Shown here: piece by piece, positions 32,196 through 41,366 of the stretch
Layout of the letters: every line of letters starts with the position of its first letter
Position numbering within the stretch: position 1 is the stretch's first letter
Source of the DNA: Trinickia symbiotica
GTDB lineage: Bacteria; Pseudomonadota; Gammaproteobacteria; Burkholderiales; Burkholderiaceae
Length of the DNA: 64,000 bases
NCBI RefSeq assembly: GCF_002934455.1
Contig: NZ_PTIR01000021.1
Span: 62,001-126,000 of the forward strand
Direction: 5' to 3'
Made by a program: the position numbers and the translations under genes
Notes under the pieces: model-generated
Databases searched by the model: none
What the model saw: the letters and a program-made list of their open reading frames with translations, nothing else
What the model was told of the DNA's origin: nothing

Positions 32196-33410
32196 TCAAA
32201 GCGGCTGATCGTACATGTAGCGGCGCGACCAAGGCAACGTCTGCGCACTGCGGCCGGCCTTGCGGCAGACCACTTGATAGAGCGACACGTCGTCGTGCTC
32301 GAACGCGTAGGCGCAGCCGGCGAGATAGACCCGCCAGATGCGGAATTTTTCGTCGTCGACGAGCTTTTTCGCCTCTTGGGCACGTGCCTCGAAGTTCTCG
32401 GACCAGAGGTCGAGCGTGTGCTTGTAATGACGACGCAGGCTTTCCACATCGACAGCCTCGAGCCCGCCGCGCTGCATCGATTCCAGTGCAAGGCTGATGT
32501 GCGGCAGCTCGCCGTCCGGGAACACGTAGCGGTCGATGAACTCGCCGCCGCCCAACGCCGTCTCGCCGCTTTCATAATCGGTCGACGTGATGCCGTGATT
32601 CATCGCGATCCCGTCGTCGACGAGCAGATCGCGGATCTTGCCGAAATAAGTCGGCAGATTCTTGCGGCCGACGTGCTCGAACATGCCGACGCTCGTGATG
32701 CGGTCGAACTGTCCATCGACGTCACGGTAGTCCTGCAGGCGAATCTCGATCCGATCGGCAAGGCCGGCGGCCTTGACGCGCTCGGTCGCGAGATCGAACT
32801 GGTTCTGCGACAGCGTCACGCCGACGCAGCGCGCGCCGAACTTGCTCGCCGCGCGCAAGACGAGGGCGCCCCAGCCGCAGCCGATGTCGAGCAGGCGCTG
32901 GCCCGGCTGCACCTGGATCTTGCGCAGGATGTGGTCGATCTTCTTGAGTTGCGCCGTGCCGAGGTCTTCGTTGCCGTTTTCGAAGTAGGCGCACGAGTAG
33001 ACCATGTTCTCGTCGAGCCAGAGCTTGTAAAACTCGTTCGAGACGTCGTAGTGATATTGGATCGCCTTCTTGTCCGACGATTTCGTGTGATTGAAGTAGC
33101 GGCGCACACGGGCGAGCTTGCTTGCGCTAGTCACTGTACTGCGGGCGAGCGAGTAGCCGATATTGATGATGTCGGAAAGCTTGCCTTCGATATCGATCTT
33201 GCCCTTGACGTAGGCTTCGCCGAGGTTGTCGAGACTCGGCTCCAGCAAGAGCGGCAACGCCGAAGCGCTATTGACCTTCAGCGTGACCTGCGGCGCCGCG
33301 AAGCTGCCGAAATCGAGCTGCTGACCGTTCCATAAGACGAGACGCGCCGGCAGGTTCGTCTTCATCTTCACATCGTCCACCCACTGCGCGAGCTTCTTTT
33401 CCCAGAACAT
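32196..33410 (-). CDS. cfa: Cyclopropane-fatty-acyl-phospholipid synthase
   Basis: This 404-residue SAM-dependent enzyme methylenates unsaturated acyl chains of membrane lipids. Features are IQYHYDVSNEFYKLWLD, the SAM site LLDIGCGWGALVL, GMFEHVG and the C-terminal active-site region YLAGCAYAFEHDD. It starts at ATG 33410 behind GGAG; an upstream extension of the frame lacks support. The family is usually made in stationary phase or acid stress. Confidence 0.93.
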   Translation of the reverse strand: MFWEKKLAQWVDDVKMKTNLPARLVLWNGQQLDFGSFAAPQVTLKVNSASALPLLLEPSLDNLGEAYVKGKIDIEGKLSDIINIGYSLARSTVTSASKLARVRRYFNHTKSSDKKAIQYHYDVSNEFYKLWLDENMVYSCAYFENGNEDLGTAQLKKIDHILRKIQVQPGQRLLDIGCGWGALVLRAASKFGARCVGVTLSQNQFDLATERVKAAGLADRIEIRLQDYRDVDGQFDRITSVGMFEHVGRKNLPTYFGKIRDLLVDDGIAMNHGITSTDYESGETALGGGEFIDRYVFPDGELPHISLALESMQRGGLEAVDVESLRRHYKHTLDLWSENFEARAQEAKKLVDDEKFRIWRVYLAGCAYAFEHDDVSLYQVVCRKAGRSAQTLPWSRRYMYDQPL

Positions 33411-33611
33411 GCTTGTTCTCCGTGTCTTATCCGTTGACCTCAACATCAAAAGCACAGCCTAAAAAAGCACAGCAAATGCGCGGGCGGGCCCCGGCGAGCG
33501 GGCGGCGCGGCGCGACCTGCGAAAGCGGTCGGACGTGGCGGACGACGCGTCGAGCGGGCAACATCGTCGCGCCGCCATCGACATCCGGTCAGGGCGCTTC
33601 GGGGGCTCCCT

Positions 33612-34250
33612 TCAAGGCGAAAGTCGGGCGATGCGCCAGTGGCCGTCGGCTTCGCGAGTGTAAAGAATGCGATCGTGCAGTCGCGACGGGCGGCCCTGCC
33701 AGAATTCGATCCGCTCGGGCACGAGCCGGTAGCCGCCCCAGTGAGGCGGGCGCGGCGGGCCTTCGCCGAACCGATCGGTGTACGCTTTCTCGCGTGCTTC
33801 GAGCTCAGCGCGGCTCGCGATTTCGCGGCTTTGCTCGGAGGCCCATGCGCCGATGCGCGAGCCGAGCGGGCGCGACGCGAAGTAGGCGTCGCTCTCCTGC
33901 GCGCTCGTTTTCTCGACGGCGCCTTCGATTCGAACCTGGCGTTCGAGCTCGGTCCAGAAAAAGAGGAGGCTCGCATGCGGGTTCGCGGCAAGCTCGCGGC
34001 CCTTGCGGCTTTCGTAGTTCGTGAAAAAGACGAAGCCACGATCGTCGACGCCCTTGATCAGCAAAATGCGCGCCGACGGGCGGCCATCGGCATCGACGGT
34101 GGCGACCGTCATGGCGTTGGGTTCGGGCAATTCAGCATCGAGCGCCTGCTGGAACCAGAGCTGAAATTGCCGGATCGGGTCGCGCTCGACGCTGCTTTCG
34201 TCGAGCGAGCCGCGCGCGTAGTCTTTGCGAAGTTCGGCAAGGGTGAGCAT
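33612..34250 (-). CDS. pdxH: Pyridoxamine 5'-phosphate oxidase
   Basis: This 212-residue FMN enzyme is the last step of PLP synthesis and salvage. [38 protein letters not shown] and the C-terminal [12 protein letters not shown] are diagnostic. It is divergent from tcdA across 125 bp. Confidence 0.95.
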   Translation of the reverse strand: MLTLAELRKDYARGSLDESSVERDPIRQFQLWFQQALDAELPEPNAMTVATVDADGRPSARILLIKGVDDRGFVFFTNYESRKGRELAANPHASLLFFWTELERQVRIEGAVEKTSAQESDAYFASRPLGSRIGAWASEQSREIASRAELEAREKAYTDRFGEGPPRPPHWGGYRLVPERIEFWQGRPSRLHDRILYTREADGHWRIARLSP

Positions 34251-34375
34251 TTTCTTTTATGCGACCGCTTCAGTCGGGCACAGTATAGCCAAGGCAGGAA
34301 AATCTTGCCGGGAGGCGATCGGCGCCGAGGCGTGCAAAAATACGCGTTTCGACTGCAGTCAACGCCCGACGCATC

Positions 34376-35260
34376 ATGTCCAGGACCTTGGTCACGAGCA
34401 CCGATCTTACTCCCGCGCCAGCGCTCGATGAGGAGAGCGACGACGCCGAGCGCGCGCGCCGCTTCGGCGGTGTGGCGCGGCTTTACGGCGCACCGGCGCT
34501 CGCGGCGTTCGAGCGCGCGCACGTGGCCGTGATCGGGATCGGGGGCGTCGGCTCGTGGGCGGCCGAGGCGCTCGCCCGCAGCGCGATCGGCCAGCTCACG
34601 CTCGTCGATCTCGACAACGTCGCCATCAGCAATACGAATCGGCAGATCCACGCGCTCGACGGCAACTACGGGAAACCGAAAGTGGAGGCGATGGCGGAGC
34701 GCATCGCGCTGATCGATCGCGCCTGCGAGGTCCGCCTCGTCGAGGATTTCGCGGAACCGGACAACTTCGAGGCGCTGCTGGGCGCGGGCTTCGACTACGT
34801 GATCGACGCGATCGACAGTGTCCGGACGAAGACGGCCTTGATCGCCTGGTGCGCGGCGCGCGGCCAGCCGCTCGTCACCGTCGGCGGTGCCGGCGGCCAG
34901 CTCGACCCGACGCGCATCCGCATCGACGATCTCGCGCTGACGATCCAGGACCCTTTGCTCTCGAAGGTGCGCGCGCAATTGCGCAAGCACCATGGCTTCC
35001 CGCGCGGGCCGAAGTCGAAGTTCAAGGTGAGCGCCGTTTTCTCGGACGAGCCGCTGATCTACCCAGAAGCGGCGGTCTGCGACATCGACGAGGCCGCCGA
35101 GCACGTCCCCACATCGCCGGGCCACCAGGGCCCGGTCGGCCTCAATTGCGCGGGATTCGGCTCGAGCGTCTGCGTGACGGCGAGCTTCGGTTTCGCGGCC
35201 GCGGCCCACGTCCTGTCGACGCTGGCCAAGAAGGCGGCCGCGAGCACGCCGGCCGGCTGA
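34376..35260 (+). CDS. tcdA: tRNA threonylcarbamoyladenosine dehydratase
   Basis: This 294-residue E1-like enzyme makes cyclic t6A at tRNA position 37 with ATP. The nucleotide-binding motif is VIGIGGVGSWAAEAL, with RFGGVARLYG before it and VDLDNVAISNTNRQIHAL after. AVFSDEP and NCAGFGSS are also family-typical. It is convergent with the YbbN gene, 13 bp apart. Confidence 0.93.
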   Translation: MSRTLVTSTDLTPAPALDEESDDAERARRFGGVARLYGAPALAAFERAHVAVIGIGGVGSWAAEALARSAIGQLTLVDLDNVAISNTNRQIHALDGNYGKPKVEAMAERIALIDRACEVRLVEDFAEPDNFEALLGAGFDYVIDAIDSVRTKTALIAWCAARGQPLVTVGGAGGQLDPTRIRIDDLALTIQDPLLSKVRAQLRKHHGFPRGPKSKFKVSAVFSDEPLIYPEAAVCDIDEAAEHVPTSPGHQGPVGLNCAGFGSSVCVTASFGFAAAAHVLSTLAKKAAASTPAG

Positions 35261-35273
35261 GCGGGACGCCCGC

Positions 35274-36122
35274 TCAGTGCAGCGTGGCGCTGAGCTTGCG
35301 GCGCCACTCGGAAACGAGCTCCGGCCGGTGCGCAGCCAGATCGAAGACCGACAGCATCGTCTTGCGGCCGACATCGTCGCGGAACGTCCGATCGCGTTTC
35401 ACGATTTCGAGCAGATGCTCGAGCGCCCCTTCGTAGGCCCGCCGCGCGATCAGCAGATTCGCCAGATCGAAGCGCGCGTCGAGATCGCCGGGATTCGCGG
35501 CGATGCGCGCTTCGAGCGCGTCCGTCGGCGGGAGCTCGGTCGCGGCATCGAGCGCATCGAGCCGCGTCTTGAGCGAGTTGTAGCGCACGTCGATGCCCTG
35601 CGTCACTTTCGGCGAAAGTCGCTCGGCCTCGTTGCGCGCCTCGTCGACCCGCTCCTCGTCGATCAACAGCTCGAGCAGATCGAGCCGCGCTTCGTCGAAA
35701 CCCGGGTCGAGTGCGAGCGCCGCCTTCAGGTGATCGAGCGCAACGCCGCGCCGCCCCTCTTCGAGCGCGGCAAGCGCCGCACGGCGCTCCGCCTCCGCGG
35801 CGTTCGGGACGAGCCCGTCGATGAACGCGCGCAGTTGCCCTTCCGGCAATACGCCGATGAATTGATCGATCGGCTGTCCGTCGGCGAATGCGACGACGTG
35901 CGGGATGCTGCGCACCTGGAAATGGGCTGCGAGCTGCGGATTTTCGTCGACATTGACCTTCACGAGCCGCCACTTGCCGGCGGACTCGTGCTCGAGCTTT
36001 TCGAGCAGGGGGCCTAGCGCCTTGCAGGGCCCGCACCAGGGCGCCCAGAAATCGACGAGCACCGGGACGAGCTTCGACGCCTCGAGCACGTCCGTTTCGA
36101 AAGTGGCGAGAGTAGTGTTCAT
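35274..36122 (-). CDS. ybbN: Thioredoxin-domain co-chaperone, YbbN/CnoX family
   Basis: This 282-residue protein has an N-terminal thioredoxin fold with an intact CGPC site (DFWAPWCGPCKALGPLLEKL) and a C-terminal TPR-like region of about 170 residues, the CnoX/YbbN architecture. CnoX protects oxidised clients for GroEL and DnaK. E. coli CnoX lacks the second Cys, whereas this protein has both and may be redox-active. It starts at ATG 36122. Confidence 0.88.
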   Translation of the reverse strand: MNTTLATFETDVLEASKLVPVLVDFWAPWCGPCKALGPLLEKLEHESAGKWRLVKVNVDENPQLAAHFQVRSIPHVVAFADGQPIDQFIGVLPEGQLRAFIDGLVPNAAEAERRAALAALEEGRRGVALDHLKAALALDPGFDEARLDLLELLIDEERVDEARNEAERLSPKVTQGIDVRYNSLKTRLDALDAATELPPTDALEARIAANPGDLDARFDLANLLIARRAYEGALEHLLEIVKRDRTFRDDVGRKTMLSVFDLAAHRPELVSEWRRKLSATLH

Positions 36123-36198
36123 CAGGACCTCGTTGACCTCTTCAACACTGGACCGCTCCGAGAGTGGGGGCGGCGAAGGGAATTTCAACCGCTTAGCC

Positions 36199-37080
36199 CT
36201 ACCGCGGATGCCGCTCCGGCAGCGGAATCCACTCGGTCTCGCCGGGAATCTTGCCCATCGCTTGCTCGGTCCACGCCGCCTTGGCGCGCTCGATCCGCTC
36301 GTGCGTGCTGGCCACGAAATTCCATTCGATGAAGCGCTCACCCTCGAGCTTCGCGCCGCCCAGCACCATGACGGTCGCGCCCGTCGCGCTCGCGAGCGTC
36401 GGCGTCTCGCCCTCGACCAGCACCGCCATCCGCCCTGCCGGAAGCGGCTCGCCGTCGAGCGACAGGTCGCCGTCCACGAGATAGACACCGCGTTCCTGGT
36501 GCTCGGGTTCGAGCGCCAATGCACTGCCGGCGGAGAAACGCGCCGCGACGTAAAGCGTCGCGGAGAACGTCGTCACGGGGGAGCGGGCCCCGAAGGCCGT
36601 TCCCGCGATGACGTCGAGCCGCACGCCGTTGCGCTCGAGGTGCGGCAGCGTTGCGGCGGCGTGGTGCTCGAACGACGGCTCGGCTTCTTCGTGCTCGAGC
36701 GGCAGGGCGACCCAGGTCTGAATGCCGTGCAGGACGTGATTGTGGCTGCGCTCGTCTTCGGGCGTGCGCTCCGAATGGACGATGCCGCGGCCGGCCGTCA
36801 TCCAGTTGACGTCGCCCGGCACGATTTTCTGGACGGAGCCGATGCTGTCGCGATGCATCATCGCTCCCTCGAAGAGGTAGGTGACCGTCGCGAGTCCGAT
36901 ATGCGGGTGCGGCCGCACGTCGAGGCTCGCGCCCGGCGCGAACGAGGCGGGCCCCATATGATCGAAAAAGATGAACGGGCCGACGAGACGCGCGGCCATT
37001 GCCGGCAGCACGCGGCGAACGGTGACGCCGCCCACGTCGCGCTCCGAGGGCTTGAGAATGATCCTGATCGACGACGACAT
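36199..37080 (-). CDS. Pirin family protein
   Basis: This 293-residue bicupin has the metal-binding pirin signature RPHPHIGLATVTYLFEG, AGRGIVHSE, and a C-terminal cupin with FIEWNFVAS. Some bacterial pirins have quercetinase activity; the physiological role here is unknown. It stands between ybbN and the amidase gene. Confidence 0.9.
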   Translation of the reverse strand: MSSSIRIILKPSERDVGGVTVRRVLPAMAARLVGPFIFFDHMGPASFAPGASLDVRPHPHIGLATVTYLFEGAMMHRDSIGSVQKIVPGDVNWMTAGRGIVHSERTPEDERSHNHVLHGIQTWVALPLEHEEAEPSFEHHAAATLPHLERNGVRLDVIAGTAFGARSPVTTFSATLYVAARFSAGSALALEPEHQERGVYLVDGDLSLDGEPLPAGRMAVLVEGETPTLASATGATVMVLGGAKLEGERFIEWNFVASTHERIERAKAAWTEQAMGKIPGETEWIPLPERHPR

Positions 37081-37164
37081 GAGCCGCTCCGTTTGGGTGA
37101 CCGGGACATTCTACCGCCCAGTCCCCTGGGCTCGCGGCTCACCGGTCGGCGGTGAGCGTCCCTG

Positions 37165-38805
37165 TTACGTCATACGATTCTTTGCGAGCGGCGGATTCGC
37201 GGCGAAGTAGCGCTTGATGCCTTTCATGATGGCGTTCGCCATCTGGTTGCGGTAGCCGTCGTCGTTCAGACGCGTCTCTTCCTCGGGATTGCTGATGAAA
37301 GCCGTCTCGACGAGGATCGACGGAATGTCAGGGGCCTTCAGCACGGCGAAGCCCGCCTGCTCGACCGATCCCTTGTGCAACTTGTTGATGTCGCCGATCT
37401 CGCGCAGCACATAACCGCCGTAGCGCAGCGAATCCCGGATCTGCGCCGTAGTCGACATGTCGAAGAGCGCGCGGTTGACGGTATCGTCCTGCGTCTTGAC
37501 GTTGATTCCGCCGATGAGATCGGACGCATTCTCCTTGTTCGCCATCCAGCGTGCTGCCGCGCTCGACGCACCATGCTCGGACAGCGCGAACACCGACGAG
37601 CCCCGCGCCGTCGGCGTCGTGAACGCGTCGGCGTGAATCGACACGAAGAGGTCGGCATTGACGCGCCGCGCCTTTTGCACGCGCACGTTGAGCGGAACGA
37701 AGAAGTCCGCGTCGCGCGTCATCATCGCGCGCATGTTCGGCTGCGCATCGATCATCGCGCGCAGCTTCTTGGCGATGTCGAGCGCGACGTGCTTCTCGTA
37801 GGTCCCGGCGCTGCCGATCGCGCCCGGATCCTCGCCGCCGTGGCCCGGGTCGATCGCCACCGTCAGCAGGCGTACGGTGCGGCCCGTTTTCGGCGTCGCG
37901 AACGGGTAGGTCTCGCCGCCGAGACCGTCCTCGCCATTGCCGAGACCGTTTTGCGCGAGGGCGCTGCCCGTGCCGTCGTTACCGCCGCTGGGCGGCACGG
38001 ATTTGTCACGAGCGACGTCCGACTTGCGCCGCGCTCGCCCCGCCGCGCCTTCGCCCGCGCCCGCGCCGCCCGGTGCCGGGGCTCCTTCGGGCGCGGAATT
38101 TTGCGCGTAGCGCTGGAAGAATGCGTCGCTGTTGTCGGCGGGCGCGCCGGGCGGCGTGGCGGGCCCGGCGAGCGGTGGCGTCGGCCCCGGAGGCGGCGTT
38201 GCCGGCCCGGCGAGCGGCGCCGGTGCGAGCGCCTCGGCGTCGGGCCGGCTTTCGCTAAACTCTTTTTCCTTGCGCTCCGTTTGCGCGAGCAGATCCATGA
38301 GCGGATCGGGCGCGACGGTCGGATAAAGATCGAGCACGAGCCGGTAGCGATAGCTGCCGATCGGCTCGAGCGAGAAGACCTGTGGCTTCACCGAGCCCTT
38401 CAGGTCGAAGACGAGCCGCACCACGTGCGGCTGAAATTGTCCGACACGCACGGAGCGGATCTGAGGATCGTTCGGCGCGATCTTCGAGACGAGGTCGCGC
38501 AGCGCCTGATCGAGATCGAGGCCGTTCAAGTCGACCACGAGCCGGTCCGGCCCTTGCAGCAGTTGCTGCGTCGTTTGCAGCGGCTGATCGGATTCGATCG
38601 TGACACGCGTATAGTCGCGCGCGGGCCAGACGCGCACGCCGAGCACCGAGCTCGCGAAGGCCGAGCGAGCGAGGAACGGCGCGGCGAGGCCGACGATGAG
38701 CGTCGAGGCCCCGGCGCGCAGCACCTGACGGCGGCGCCAGCTATGGGTCGCGGTGGCAGCCGATTCGATCGAGTGGAACGGTTTGATCAACATCTTTCGA
38801 GGCAT
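37165..38805 (-). CDS. amiC: N-acetylmuramoyl-L-alanine amidase, AmiC-type
   Basis: This 546-residue periplasmic enzyme splits daughter-cell peptidoglycan. A twin-arginine signal (RRRQVLRAG, then a hydrophobic run) is followed by an AMIN domain (about 55-170), a Pro/Ala/Gly-rich low-complexity linker (about 190-290) and an Amidase_3 domain with the zinc-site start AIDPGHGGEDPGAIG and the C-terminal ILVETAFISNPEEE. The start overlaps the tsaE end by 19 bp, a coupling common in this group. Confidence 0.93.
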   Translation of the reverse strand: MPRKMLIKPFHSIESAATATHSWRRRQVLRAGASTLIVGLAAPFLARSAFASSVLGVRVWPARDYTRVTIESDQPLQTTQQLLQGPDRLVVDLNGLDLDQALRDLVSKIAPNDPQIRSVRVGQFQPHVVRLVFDLKGSVKPQVFSLEPIGSYRYRLVLDLYPTVAPDPLMDLLAQTERKEKEFSESRPDAEALAPAPLAGPATPPPGPTPPLAGPATPPGAPADNSDAFFQRYAQNSAPEGAPAPGGAGAGEGAAGRARRKSDVARDKSVPPSGGNDGTGSALAQNGLGNGEDGLGGETYPFATPKTGRTVRLLTVAIDPGHGGEDPGAIGSAGTYEKHVALDIAKKLRAMIDAQPNMRAMMTRDADFFVPLNVRVQKARRVNADLFVSIHADAFTTPTARGSSVFALSEHGASSAAARWMANKENASDLIGGINVKTQDDTVNRALFDMSTTAQIRDSLRYGGYVLREIGDINKLHKGSVEQAGFAVLKAPDIPSILVETAFISNPEEETRLNDDGYRNQMANAIMKGIKRYFAANPPLAKNRMT

Positions 38806-39341
38806 GCTTTTCCTGATTCGCTGTATGCGCGCACATCGAGCAGACGGTGCTCGTCGCTACCGGGAGCGATTCCTCGCGCGTCGACGCTGAGCGCCAAGAC
38901 GAGATCGGGCGTGCCGAGCAGGTCGCCGGCCTTTTCGGGCCATTCGACGAGACAGATCGCGCCCGAGTCGAAATACTCGCGAAAGCCGGCGTCGGCCCAT
39001 TCGGCCGGATCGGCGAAACGATAGAGATCGAAGTGATAGACCTCGAGCTCGCCGCCGGGCCGGCCGAGCGCGTAAGGCTCGACGAGCGTGTAGGTGGGGC
39101 TGCGCACGCGCCCTTTGTGGCCGAGGCCCGCGAGCGTCGCGCGCACGAGTGTGGTCTTGCCTGCGCCGAGATCGCCGCGGAGCTGCGCATGCAGCCCATT
39201 GAACGCCGGCAGCGTGCGCACGTGCTCGAGTGCTTGCGCGAAACGGGCGCCGAACGCCTCCGTGGCGGCCAGGTCCTCGAGCACGAAGCGGCGTTCGAGT
39301 AGGACGCTCGCGGACGGAGCAAACGGAGAATCGGGCGCCAC
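38787..39341 (-). CDS. tsaE: tRNA t6A synthesis ATPase TsaE
   Basis: This protein of about 184 residues has the TsaE P-loop GDLGAGKTTLVRA and the motifs SPTYTLVEPY and VYHFDLYRF. It is the ATPase of the TsaBDE complex making threonylcarbamoyladenosine. No ATG is in a suitable place; GTG 39341 is chosen. Longer frames would run into the divergent queG start. The tcdA gene in this window acts on the same modified base. Confidence 0.88.
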   Translation of the reverse strand: MAPDSPFAPSASVLLERRFVLEDLAATEAFGARFAQALEHVRTLPAFNGLHAQLRGDLGAGKTTLVRATLAGLGHKGRVRSPTYTLVEPYALGRPGGELEVYHFDLYRFADPAEWADAGFREYFDSGAICLVEWPEKAGDLLGTPDLVLALSVDARGIAPGSDEHRLLDVRAYSESGKACLERC

Positions 39342-39397
39342 GGGCAATCTCGTAAAATAGCTTGGATGAAACGATGTCCGGAAAGGCCGCTCTTCAT

Positions 39398-40855
39398 ATG
39401 ACAGCGCTCCATGCGGCTGCCTCCTCAGCCGAAACTTATCGCTTCGACGGCGCGGCGCTGGCGGCACTTGCGCGGCGGATTAAGGCATGGGGCCGTGAGC
39501 TCGGCTTCGGTGCGATCGGTGTCAGCGACACGGATCTGTCCCAGGCCGAAGCGGCGCTTAGCGCCTGGCTCGCGGCGGGCTGCCACGGCGAGATGGATTA
39601 TATGGCCAAACATGGGATGAAACGCGCGCGTCCGGCCGAGCTTGTGGCCGGCACGCTACGCATCATCACCGCGCGCATGGCCTATTTGCCGGCGGCCACG
39701 CTTGCCGTTGCCGACGATGAAAGCGCATCGTCAGACTCGAAGGCTGCCGCTATGGCAGAGGACGCACCGGCATCGGCGGAGCGTGAGCGAAATGAAAGCG
39801 ATCAACCCGATGAGCGCGATGAGCGCGATGAGCGCGCGGGCGCCCTCGATTGGCGCGCGCGCGAGCGGGCGCGCCTTGACGATCCCACCGCGGCTGTCGT
39901 TTCGCTCTATGCGCGTGGGCGCGACTATCACAAGGTGATGCGCCAGCGGCTGCAGCAGCTCGCCGAGCGAATTGAGCGCGAGATCGGCCCGTACGGTCAT
40001 CGCGTCTTTACCGATTCGGCGCCGGTGCTCGAGGTGGAGCTAGCGCAAAAGGCAAGCATCGGCTGGCGCGGTAAGCATACTTTGCTCATCGAGCGCGATG
40101 CGGGATCGCTGTTTTTCCTCGGCGAAATCTATGTCGATGTTCCGCTGCCGGTCGATGTCGATGTCGATGTCGATGTCGATGTCGATGTCGATGTCGATGT
40201 CGATGCCGATGTTGATGCCGATGTTGATGCCGATGTTGATGCCGATGTCGATGCCGATGCCGATGCCGATGCCGATGCCGTTGCCGATGCCGATGCGGAG
40301 GCCGAAAAACCGGCCGTCAAGAAAGCGCCGCGCACGGCAGGCGAGTCTTGCGGGCGCTGCACGCGCTGTATCGACGTGTGCCCGACCGGTGCGATCGTCG
40401 GACCTTATCGCGTCGACGCGCGCCGCTGCATTTCCTATCTGACGATCGAATTGAAGGGCAGCATTCCGGAGGCGCTGCGTCCGCTCATCGGCAATCGTGT
40501 GTACGGATGCGACGACTGTCAGCTCGTCTGCCCGTGGAACAAGTTCGCGCAAGCGGCGCCCGTCGACGATTTCGATACCCGGCACGGCCTCGATCGCGCA
40601 TCGCTGGTCGATCTTTTCTCGTGGAGCGCCGAGGAGTTCGATACACGAATGCAAGGCAGCGCGATTCGCCGCATCGGCTATGAATGCTGGCTGCGCAACC
40701 TGGCCGTCGGGCTCGGCAACGCGTTGCGCGCCGGAGGCGGGACGGCGCTCGGGCAGGCGGACAGGAGCCGGATCGTCGATGCGCTGCGAAGGCGGGCCGA
40801 CGACGCATCGCCCCTCGTGCGCGAGCACGTGGAGTGGGCGCTCGAAGCCGCATAG
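39398..40855 (+). CDS. queG: Epoxyqueuosine reductase with hexanucleotide-repeat insertion
   Basis: This protein of about 485 residues reduces epoxyqueuosine in tRNA using cobalamin and two [4Fe-4S] clusters. The cluster ligands are intact: CGRCTRCIDVCPTGA and CDDCQLVCPWN. It is longer than usual for the family because of two insertions: an acidic Ser/Glu/Asp segment with three DER repeats (DNA 39809-39835), and a (Val/Ala-Asp) run of 48 residues encoded by 40151-40294. ATG 39398, behind GGAAAGG, is chosen; ATG 39374 and TTG 39362 are alternatives. Confidence 0.9.
   Translation: MTALHAAASSAETYRFDGAALAALARRIKAWGRELGFGAIGVSDTDLSQAEAALSAWLAAGCHGEMDYMAKHGMKRARPAELVAGTLRIITARMAYLPAATLAVADDESASSDSKAAAMAEDAPASAERERNESDQPDERDERDERAGALDWRARERARLDDPTAAVVSLYARGRDYHKVMRQRLQQLAERIEREIGPYGHRVFTDSAPVLEVELAQKASIGWRGKHTLLIERDAGSLFFLGEIYVDVPLPVDVDVDVDVDVDVDVDVDADVDADVDADVDADVDADADADADAVADADAEAEKPAVKKAPRTAGESCGRCTRCIDVCPTGAIVGPYRVDARRCISYLTIELKGSIPEALRPLIGNRVYGCDDCQLVCPWNKFAQAAPVDDFDTRHGLDRASLVDLFSWSAEEFDTRMQGSAIRRIGYECWLRNLAVGLGNALRAGGGTALGQADRSRIVDALRRRADDASPLVREHVEWALEAA
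40151..40294 (+). repeat. In-frame hexanucleotide repeat in queG (24 units)
   Basis: Nine exact GTCGAT units are followed by fifteen variants, mostly GCCGAT and GTTGAT, encoding alternating Val/Ala-Asp. The repeat lies just before the first Fe-S cluster motif. Units of six keep the frame whatever the copy number, so length can vary without inactivating the gene. Confidence 0.95.
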
Positions 40856-40880
40856 AGACACAGTGATGAGGGAGCGAGCC

Positions 40881-41366
40881 ATGCATGACGCCGTGATCGA
40901 CGCACCGTTCGGCAAAGTCGGCATTCGTGTCGACGAGGCGGCCGGCGTGGTGAGCCTCATTGAATATCTGCCGGGAGAGGTTGCGTCCGTTGCGCCCCAT
41001 TGCCCGTTGGCCGACGAAGCCGCGCGGCAGATCGCGCATTACTTGACGTCGCCGCGCGCGACGTTCGACCTGCCGCTCGCGGCTGTCGGCACGCCGTTTC
41101 AGCGGCGCGTGTGGGAAGCGATGTGCGCAATCCCGCCTGGTGAGACGCGCACCTATGGCGAGTTGGCGCGGCAAGTCGGCGGAACGCCGCGCGCGGTGGG
41201 TCAGGCGTGCGGCGACAACCCGTTCCCGATCGTCATTCCTTGTCACCGAGTCGTTGCCGCCAACGGGCTCGGCGGCTTTGCCCACCACGCCGGCGACGGC
41301 TTCTATCCACGCGTGAAGCGCTGGCTGCTCGATCATGAGAGCGCGCAACAGGCCCTCCCGCTATGA
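40881..41366 (+). CDS. ogt: Methylated-DNA-[protein]-cysteine S-methyltransferase
   Basis: This 161-residue suicide enzyme removes alkyl groups from O6-alkylguanine. The acceptor motif IPCHRVV, the helix-turn-helix TYGELARQVGGTPRAVGQA and FQRRVWEAM are diagnostic. ATG 40881 follows GGGAGCG. The stop overlaps the xerD start as ATGA. Confidence 0.92.
   Translation: MHDAVIDAPFGKVGIRVDEAAGVVSLIEYLPGEVASVAPHCPLADEAARQIAHYLTSPRATFDLPLAAVGTPFQRRVWEAMCAIPPGETRTYGELARQVGGTPRAVGQACGDNPFPIVIPCHRVVAANGLGGFAHHAGDGFYPRVKRWLLDHESAQQALPL

Noticed and set aside
40151-40294. Tandem repeat as a CRISPR array
   Set aside because: Units are six bases without spacers, in frame within queG.
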